DNA of 21,527 nucleotides, from the NCBI GenBank assembly GCA_019411365.1, contig DXQT01000041.1, positions 1 through 21,527 of the forward strand, given 5' to 3'. Made by a program: the position numbers and the translations under genes. How positions within the stretch are numbered: position 1 is the stretch's first letter; each line of letters begins with the position of its first letter. Shown piece by piece: positions 17,126 to 21,527 of the stretch. The notes beneath the pieces were generated by a model, which saw only the letters and a list, made by a program, of their open reading frames with translations, was not told the DNA's origin and ran no database searches. Source of the stretch: Roseburia sp. Lineage in GTDB: Bacteria; Bacillota_A; Clostridia; Lachnospirales; Lachnospiraceae.

Positions 17126-18292
17126 TTAATAGAACTTCTTCTGTCCGCTCATTTCTTTTTCACGGTCGATCTGTCCCATGTTATAAAGTTTTTCTTCCTT
17201 ATACGATCTGAAGTTTCCGGCATCAAGCGCATCCCGGATCTCTTCCATCATCGTATTGTAGAAATAAAGATTGTGCAGTACACACAGACGCATTCCAAGC
17301 ATTTCTTTTGCTTTCAGCAGATGGCGGATGTATGCCCTGCTGTATCTGCGGCACGCCGGACACTGGCAGCCTTCCTCGATCGGACGCATATCTTTTTCAT
17401 ATTTCTGGTTAAACAGATTGATCTTTCCCTGATTGGCGTATACATGTCCATGACGACCATTCCGTGACGGATAAACACAGTCAAAGAAATCAATACCGCG
17501 GTCAACGCCTTCTAAAATATTTGCCGGAGTTCCCACTCCCATCAGATAAGTTGGTTTCTTTCTCGGCAGATAAGGAACTGTCTCATCCAAAATATAGTAC
17601 ATTTCCTCATGTGTTTCCCCGACTGCGAGACCTCCGACTGCATAGCCGTCGAGATCGAGCTCCGAGATTCTCTTGGCATGATCGATACGGATATCCGCAT
17701 AAATCGCACCCTGGTTAATACCGAAGAGCATCTGGTTTTTATTTACGGTATCCTCTAACGAATTGAGGCGGTTCATTTCTTTTTTACAACGCTCCAGCCA
17801 TCGTGTCGTTCTCGCTACGGATGCCTCCACATAAGGGCGTTCCGCAAGAGCCGGCGCACACTCGTCAAAACCCATGGCGATCGTTGAGCCGAGATTTGAC
17901 TGGATCTGCATACTCTCTTCCGGTCCCATGAAAATTTTGGCTCCGTCAATATGAGAATGGAAATAAACGCCTTCCTCTTTGATTTTTCTTAAACCGGCAA
18001 GGGAAAACACCTGAAATCCACCGGAATCTGTAAGGATCGGGCGGTTCCATGACATGAATTTATGTAATCCGCCCATCTCCTTGATGAGTTTATCTCCTGT
18101 TCTCACATGCAGATGGTAAGTGTTCGATAATTCCACCTGACATTTGATCTGTTCTAAATCCTCAGTGGAGACAGCTCCCTTGATTGCTGCCACTGTGCCA
18201 ACATTCATAAACACAGGGGTCTGGATGTCTCCGTGCACCGTGTGAAATACTCCACGTTTGGCTCTTCCCTCTTCTTTTAATAACTCGTACAA
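17126..18292 (-). CDS. tgt: tRNA-guanine (queuine) transglycosylase
   Basis: A 388-residue enzyme that swaps guanine 34 of GUN-anticodon tRNAs for the queuosine precursor preQ1. Asp89 in DSGGFQVFSL and the nucleophile Asp271 in FFDCVYPSRNGRHGH are seen; the zinc site is C309, C311, C314 and H340. The chosen start is TTG at 18292 (MYELLKEEGRAKRGVFHTVHG, translated with Met): AAGGAG (18303-18308) is 10 bases upstream and homologues begin at this point. A longer frame from another TTG at 18331 has no ribosome binding site and would put that AAGGAG inside the gene. Upstream lies a repeat-like stretch. Confidence 0.95.
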   Translation of the reverse strand: MYELLKEEGRAKRGVFHTVHGDIQTPVFMNVGTVAAIKGAVSTEDLEQIKCQVELSNTYHLHVRTGDKLIKEMGGLHKFMSWNRPILTDSGGFQVFSLAGLRKIKEEGVYFHSHIDGAKIFMGPEESMQIQSNLGSTIAMGFDECAPALAERPYVEASVARTTRWLERCKKEMNRLNSLEDTVNKNQMLFGINQGAIYADIRIDHAKRISELDLDGYAVGGLAVGETHEEMYYILDETVPYLPRKKPTYLMGVGTPANILEGVDRGIDFFDCVYPSRNGRHGHVYANQGKINLFNQKYEKDMRPIEEGCQCPACRRYSRAYIRHLLKAKEMLGMRLCVLHNLYFYNTMMEEIRDALDAGNFRSYKEEKLYNMGQIDREKEMSGQKKFY

Positions 18293-18302
18293 TTTTTTCG
18301 TA

Positions 18303-18308
18303 CTCCTT
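18303..18308 (-). promoter_or_regulatory. Ribosome binding site that fixes the TTG start of tgt
   Basis: AAGGAG ten bases upstream of TTG 18292; no ATG is available nearby. Confidence 0.75.
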
Positions 18309-18330
18309 CCTGCTTCCGTTATATTAGGCA

Positions 18331-18417
18331 ATTGCGAAACTCGATTTTACGTTATGAATATTACGAAAAGTTAACAAGATCAACGAAAACACGCTTCCGC
18401 TACGTGTCACTCGCAAT
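18331..18417. repeat. Inverted-repeat-bounded stretch between aroA and tgt
   Basis: ATTGCGA (18331-18337) and TCGCAAT (18411-18417) bound 87 bases between the aroA stop and the tgt ribosome binding site. Inside is TTTACGTTATG (18346-18356), an 11-base motif also found in the palindromic element at the right end of the window (21266-21276, and with one change at 21233-21243). It may be a decayed copy of a related repeat. Confidence 0.35.
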
Positions 18418-18449
18418 GGTACTAAAATTCTTTTTTTCATTGTATATGA

Positions 18450-19736
18450 TCACTCTTGTGTCAACATTGTAAACAGTTCGAAATAATTTTCAAATGTTTT
18501 TTTGCAGCATAGCGGATCGTCTATTATGATCCCGTCAGTCCGTAAACCAAGCAGCGAAAATGCCATTGCCATGCGGTGGTCTTCATATGTTTTTATCACA
18601 GCTGCATGCGGCACTCCCGGATAAATGGTCAAAGCGTCTTCTTCTTCCTCGCACCGGATACCGGCACGCCGCAGTTCTGTCACGATCGCATGGATCCTGT
18701 CAGACTCCTGAAGTCTGATGTGGCCAATGTGCGAAATATGCACCGGTGCATCTGCGTATGGCGCCATCGCCGCAAGCGTCATCGTCTGGTCAGAAAAATC
18801 GTTCATATCTATATCGATTCCATGAATATTTCCATGTTCCGGGCCTTCCACACAGATCCCTTTTGCGGTATCTGTCACTTTACAGCCGAGCTGCTCCAAC
18901 ACCTTTAAGAATTTTTTATCTCCCTGCGTGTTGTCCATATGCACATTTTCGACTATGGCTTTTCCTCCGGTGATCGCTGCCGCACCATAAAAATAACATG
19001 CCGCCGACATATCCGGTTCTACGACATAAGTAGTTTTATGATAAGCTGCCCCCGGCATCACCTCATAATTCTTTCCATCAAACTGCGTCTGCACACCCCA
19101 GTTTTCCATCATATTGCGTGTGATCCGGATATAAGAACCATCCGTCTTCTCACTTGTGATCTGAATATGCAGTCCCTGCGGAAGCATCGGCGAAATCAAA
19201 AGCATGGCACTCAAAAACTGGGTACTCCTGCTGATGTCAAGCCGGACTGTAAGCTTCTGGTCTTTTCTCTGCCCATTAATTTTCACAGGAAGAAAACCCT
19301 CCTGTTCCAGATATATAATCTCTGCCCCCGTATGCTCCAATAAGACAAACAGATCTTTCATCGGTCTTTTTTTCATCTGCCCGGATGCCTGGATCACATA
19401 ACTGCCATCTGACATTCCAAGCATTGCTGTCAGAAATCTGGCGGCTGTTCCTGCACTTCCAACATCAATCTCTGCTTCTTTTTTCGGAATTGTTCCGCCT
19501 TCTCCTTTTACCGTCACACGCCTTTTTTCCTCTTCCACGAGAACATCAAAGCCCAACGCAGTCAGTGAGCTGATAAAATGTCTGGAATCATCTGAAAAAA
19601 GCACGCCGTCTAATGTCACTGTCCCATCCGAGAGTGCTGCCATTAAAAGCGCCCGGTTTGTCATGCTCTTAGACCCCGGCACTGTCACGCACCAGTCGAT
19701 CGGTTTTTCTATTTTTCTCACAGGGTATTGTTCCAT
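18450..19736 (-). CDS. aroA: 3-phosphoshikimate 1-carboxyvinyltransferase (EPSP synthase)
   Basis: A 428-residue enzyme joining PEP to shikimate-3-phosphate, the step before chorismate synthase. The phosphate-binding start VTVPGSKSMTNRALLMAA (17-34), the GSAGTAARFLTAM loop (about 92-104), RLQESDRI (about 342-349) and DHRMAMAFSLLGL (about 386-398) are all present. Length is typical. ATG at 19736 has AGGAGG (19745-19750) eight bases away. It is divergent from aroC, the next enzyme in the pathway, with about 120 bases between the two genes. Confidence 0.97.
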   Translation of the reverse strand: MEQYPVRKIEKPIDWCVTVPGSKSMTNRALLMAALSDGTVTLDGVLFSDDSRHFISSLTALGFDVLVEEEKRRVTVKGEGGTIPKKEAEIDVGSAGTAARFLTAMLGMSDGSYVIQASGQMKKRPMKDLFVLLEHTGAEIIYLEQEGFLPVKINGQRKDQKLTVRLDISRSTQFLSAMLLISPMLPQGLHIQITSEKTDGSYIRITRNMMENWGVQTQFDGKNYEVMPGAAYHKTTYVVEPDMSAACYFYGAAAITGGKAIVENVHMDNTQGDKKFLKVLEQLGCKVTDTAKGICVEGPEHGNIHGIDIDMNDFSDQTMTLAAMAPYADAPVHISHIGHIRLQESDRIHAIVTELRRAGIRCEEEEDALTIYPGVPHAAVIKTYEDHRMAMAFSLLGLRTDGIIIDDPLCCKKTFENYFELFTMLTQE

Positions 19737-19775
19737 TCTTGGAACCTCCTCACAAATTTTTTTACAACTTTTTAT

Positions 19776-19803
19776 ATTTTACCATATTCTTATTGTCGCG
19801 CAA
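19776..19803 (-). promoter_or_regulatory. Candidate promoter of aroA
   Basis: Extended -10 TGG-TAAAAT (TAAAAT at 19776-19781, minus strand) with a poor -35 TTGCGC (19798-19803), spacer 16. Its -35 overlaps that of aroC. Confidence 0.45.
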
Positions 19804-19821
19804 AGCGAAATCTTTTATAAT
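19793..19821 (+). promoter_or_regulatory. Promoter of aroC
   Basis: TTGTCG (19793-19798), 17-base spacer, perfect TATAAT (19816-19821); leader about 28 nt, then AAGGAG (19841-19846). Confidence 0.6.
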
Positions 19822-19855
19822 CATTTTATATTTGGTGATAAAGGAGTACATACCT

Positions 19856-20956
19856 ATGGCAGGATCAACATTTGGAAATATATTTAAAATAACAACCTGG
19901 GGGGAATCCCACGGAAAAGGAGTCGGTGTCGTTGTAGATGGATGTCCGGCAGGACTTTCTCTCTGTGAGGAAGATATCCAGAAATTTTTAAATCGCAGAA
20001 AACCGGGACAGTCCAAATTCACTACCCCGCGTAAGGAGGATGACTCCGTTGAGATTTTATCCGGTGTATTTGAGGGAAAAACAACCGGAACTCCAATCTC
20101 ACTTGTTGTATATAATAAAAACCAGCAGTCCAAAGATTACAGTGAAATTGCATCCTATTATCGTCCGGGACATGCTGATTACACCTTTGATATGAAATAT
20201 GGTTTCAGAGATTACCGCGGTGGTGGCCGTTCCTCCGGCCGTGAAACAATCGGACGTGTGGCAGCCGGAGCGATCGCAGTCAAAATTTTGGATCAGCTTG
20301 GCATCAGACTTATGACCTATTCTAAATCCATTGGTCCAATCGCATGCGATCCGCGTCATTTCGATGCCGAAGAGATTCTGAAAAATCCGGTGTACATGCC
20401 GGATGCCGATGCCGCAGAAAATGCAATGGCTTATCTGGAAGCCTGCATCGCTGAACAAAATTCTTCCGGTGGTGTCGTGGAGTGTATCATTTCCGGTGTT
20501 CCGGCAGGTATCGGCGATCCGGTCTTTGAAAAGCTGAACGCAAACCTCGCCAAAGCCGTCATGTCCATCGGTGCTGTAAAAGGTTTCGAGATTGGAGATG
20601 GTTTTGACGTTGCCAAAGCAACCGGCAAGAACAACAACGATGCTTTCCGCATCGGAGCGGATGGTTCTGTTTCCAAAGAAACAAATCACGCCGGTGGTAT
20701 CTTGGGCGGCATGAGTGATGGTTCCGATATCATTCTCCGCGCCACGATTAAACCGACGCCTTCCATTTCTGCCACCCAGCACACGGTCAATAAATCCGGC
20801 GAAGAGATTGACATCAATATCAAAGGCCGCCACGATCCGATCATCGTACCGCGTGCCATTGTTGTCGTGGAATCTATGGCAGCTATCACGATCGTGGATG
20901 CGATGTTTGCAAATATGAGTGCACGCATGGATTCGTTGAAGCGGTTTTATAAATAA
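19856..20956 (+). CDS. aroC: Chorismate synthase
   Basis: A 366-residue FMN-dependent enzyme that makes chorismate from EPSP. It starts MAGSTFGNIFKITTWGESHG, with the active-site His20 of GESHG and His106 of RPGHAD, then the FMN/substrate loop RGGGRSSGRETIGR (121-134), and ends SLKRFYK. The start ATG at 19856 follows AAGGAG by nine bases; a longer in-frame reading from 19739 is rejected because it runs back through the promoter into the aroA upstream region with a non-family N-terminus. The stop TAA (20954-20956) lies inside the left end of the palindromic element. It is the only rightward gene in the window. Confidence 0.97.
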   Translation: MAGSTFGNIFKITTWGESHGKGVGVVVDGCPAGLSLCEEDIQKFLNRRKPGQSKFTTPRKEDDSVEILSGVFEGKTTGTPISLVVYNKNQQSKDYSEIASYYRPGHADYTFDMKYGFRDYRGGGRSSGRETIGRVAAGAIAVKILDQLGIRLMTYSKSIGPIACDPRHFDAEEILKNPVYMPDADAAENAMAYLEACIAEQNSSGGVVECIISGVPAGIGDPVFEKLNANLAKAVMSIGAVKGFEIGDGFDVAKATGKNNNDAFRIGADGSVSKETNHAGGILGGMSDGSDIILRATIKPTPSISATQHTVNKSGEEIDINIKGRHDPIIVPRAIVVVESMAAITIVDAMFANMSARMDSLKRFYK

Positions 20957-21290
20957 ACCGGAGTTTAATTGGCGTAGTGTCGCAGATTCTGTGGTGCAGT
21001 TCCTAGGTTGTGAAGGGCAGATATAAGTGTCCTCTCGCAAGTCGTGATTTTATAGGTTTATGAAAAGAAAAACGGTGCAGACGAAATATGATGTTCCTGT
21101 TCGCCGGGCATTCCGATAAGCCTCTAAAGAGTCTTATCTCCATGGCTCACAAAGGAAATCATATTTGTCTGTACCGTTTTTCTTTCATTTACACTGTGAA
21201 TGACTTGTGAGAGGACGCTTATACATGCCCAATTTACGCTATGTATTGCACCACAGAATCTGCAATTTACGTTATGGAACTCACGGTTAT
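20953..21290. mobile_element. Long imperfect palindrome, MITE-like element or large bidirectional hairpin
   Basis: The 338 bases after aroC fold back on themselves. Matching arms, outside to inside: ATAAACCGGAGTT (20953-20965) with AACTCACGGTTAT (21278-21290); a perfect 17-bp block GCAGATTCTGTGGTGCA (20982-20998) with 21247-21263; GTCCTCTC-G-CAAGTC (21029-21043) with 21202-21216, one wobble; and about 36 matched bases (21060-21098 with 21153-21188), broken only by single-base bulges and one G-U. A small hairpin (GATAAG/CTTATC, CTCT/AGAG, 21115-21138) sits at the centre. No open frame of note lies inside. The size, terminal inverted repeats and lack of coding suggest a non-autonomous MITE. No clear target-site duplication is seen. 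The A5/T5 tracts flanking ACGGT/ACCGT could also make it a two-way terminator. Confidence 0.75.
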
Positions 21291-21418
21291 GAAGTGTCTA
21301 TAAAAGAGGTAGGATAAGCTGCTTTGACTTCATGAATATTGTTTTTACAATAATCACAATCACATAAATCTTCACTTCTTATTTGATTGTAATATGATTT
21401 AGCTTTCTCAACATCCAA
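21287..21418 (-). pseudogene. Truncated small Cys-rich protein gene, cut by the palindromic element
   Basis: Minus-strand frame of 43 codons starting at TTG 21418, with a perfect AGGAGG (21427-21432) eight bases upstream. It reads MDVEKAKSYYNQIRSEDLCD, then CDYCKNNIHEVKAAYP, then TSFIDTS and a stop. The helical start and the CDCDYC cysteine cluster look like the N-terminus of a real soluble protein, though I cannot name the family. The stop TAA (21287-21289) lies within the right end of the palindrome, so the gene seems to be broken by it and to have lost most of its length. The same frame stays open upstream to the window edge, so a longer protein starting outside cannot be excluded, but the ribosome binding site argues for the TTG. 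Confidence 0.55.
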
Positions 21419-21426
21419 AGTGTTTA

Positions 21427-21432
21427 CCTCCT
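21427..21432 (-). promoter_or_regulatory. Ribosome binding site of the truncated gene
   Basis: Perfect AGGAGG eight bases before the TTG at 21418; it is the main reason to regard this frame as a once-functional gene start. Confidence 0.6.
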
Positions 21433-21527
21433 CAAACTTGAATTGAGATTTCACATATTCTAAGGGATTTAATAAAGTGTACCCTTTGTCAAGGACACTA
21501 TGACTTTTCCTTTTCAGATTTCTATTT

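Noticed and set aside
18293..18331. 13-codon N-terminal extension of tgt from TTG 18331
   Set aside because: No ribosome binding site before it, while AAGGAG lies inside it at the right distance from TTG 18292.
18324..18440. 38-residue minus-strand frame between aroA and tgt starting MKKRILVPL
   Set aside because: No ribosome binding site, overlaps the repeat-like stretch, and no family resemblance; open frame is probably chance.
19739..19855. Extended N-terminus of aroC
   Set aside because: It would translate through the aroC promoter and leader; the family starts at MAGSTFGN and AAGGAG sits just before that ATG.
20099..21040. 313-codon open frame on the minus strand opposite aroC
   Set aside because: It mirrors the codons of a confident aroC, has no recognisable protein features (Cys/His/Thr-rich antisense composition) and extends into the palindrome.
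21029..21216. CRISPR-like repeats in the right-end non-coding region
   Set aside because: The repeated blocks are inverted, occur once per arm and are not regularly spaced direct repeats.

Overview
The window looks like chromosome from a low-to-moderate GC Gram-positive anaerobe of the class Clostridia, most likely family Lachnospiraceae. This rests on gene order (era, yqzL, recO, glycyl-tRNA synthetase, pyruvate phosphate dikinase), on the style of the proteins (short SerA with an ACT domain, single-chain eukaryotic-type GlyRS, M16C peptidase) and on strong AGGAGG ribosome binding sites. The genus cannot be fixed from the sequence alone. All genes run on the minus strand except aroC.

Layout, read in the direction of transcription (right to left). 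From 19736 down: aroA, tgt, yajC, a GNAT acetyltransferase, then a compact amino-acid operon leuB-ilvD-ilvB-serC-serA with mscS 17 bases behind it. A small cold-shock gene follows with its own promoter, long leader and strong terminator. Next is a housekeeping cluster: M16C metallopeptidase, era, yqzL (54 aa, overlapping recO by 62 bases), recO, a lipoprotein of unknown function, glyS, and the start of ppdK at the left edge. aroC runs rightwards from 19856, back to back with aroA, and the two promoters share -35 DNA.

How the genes fit together: aroA and aroC are the last two steps to chorismate. leuB, ilvD and ilvB belong to branched-chain amino acid synthesis, and serC and serA make serine from 3-phosphoglycerate. 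ilvB/serC and serC/serA each join through a one-base TAATG overlap, which implies translational coupling. era, recO and glyS cover ribosome maturation, DNA repair and tRNA charging.

The least ordinary part is the right end. About 340 bases after aroC (20953-21290) form a long imperfect palindrome with well-matched arms and a small central hairpin, like a MITE or a large bidirectional hairpin. It sits between aroC and a minus-strand reading frame (21287-21418) that looks like the first 43 codons of a Cys-rich small protein cut off by the palindrome. The TAA inside each end of the palindrome serves as the stop codon of the gene on that side. A short motif from the palindrome also occurs upstream of tgt. 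Elsewhere the window is well-ordered core genome. Four starts were moved from the longest reading frame (serC, leuB, tgt, aroC) on ribosome-binding-site spacing.
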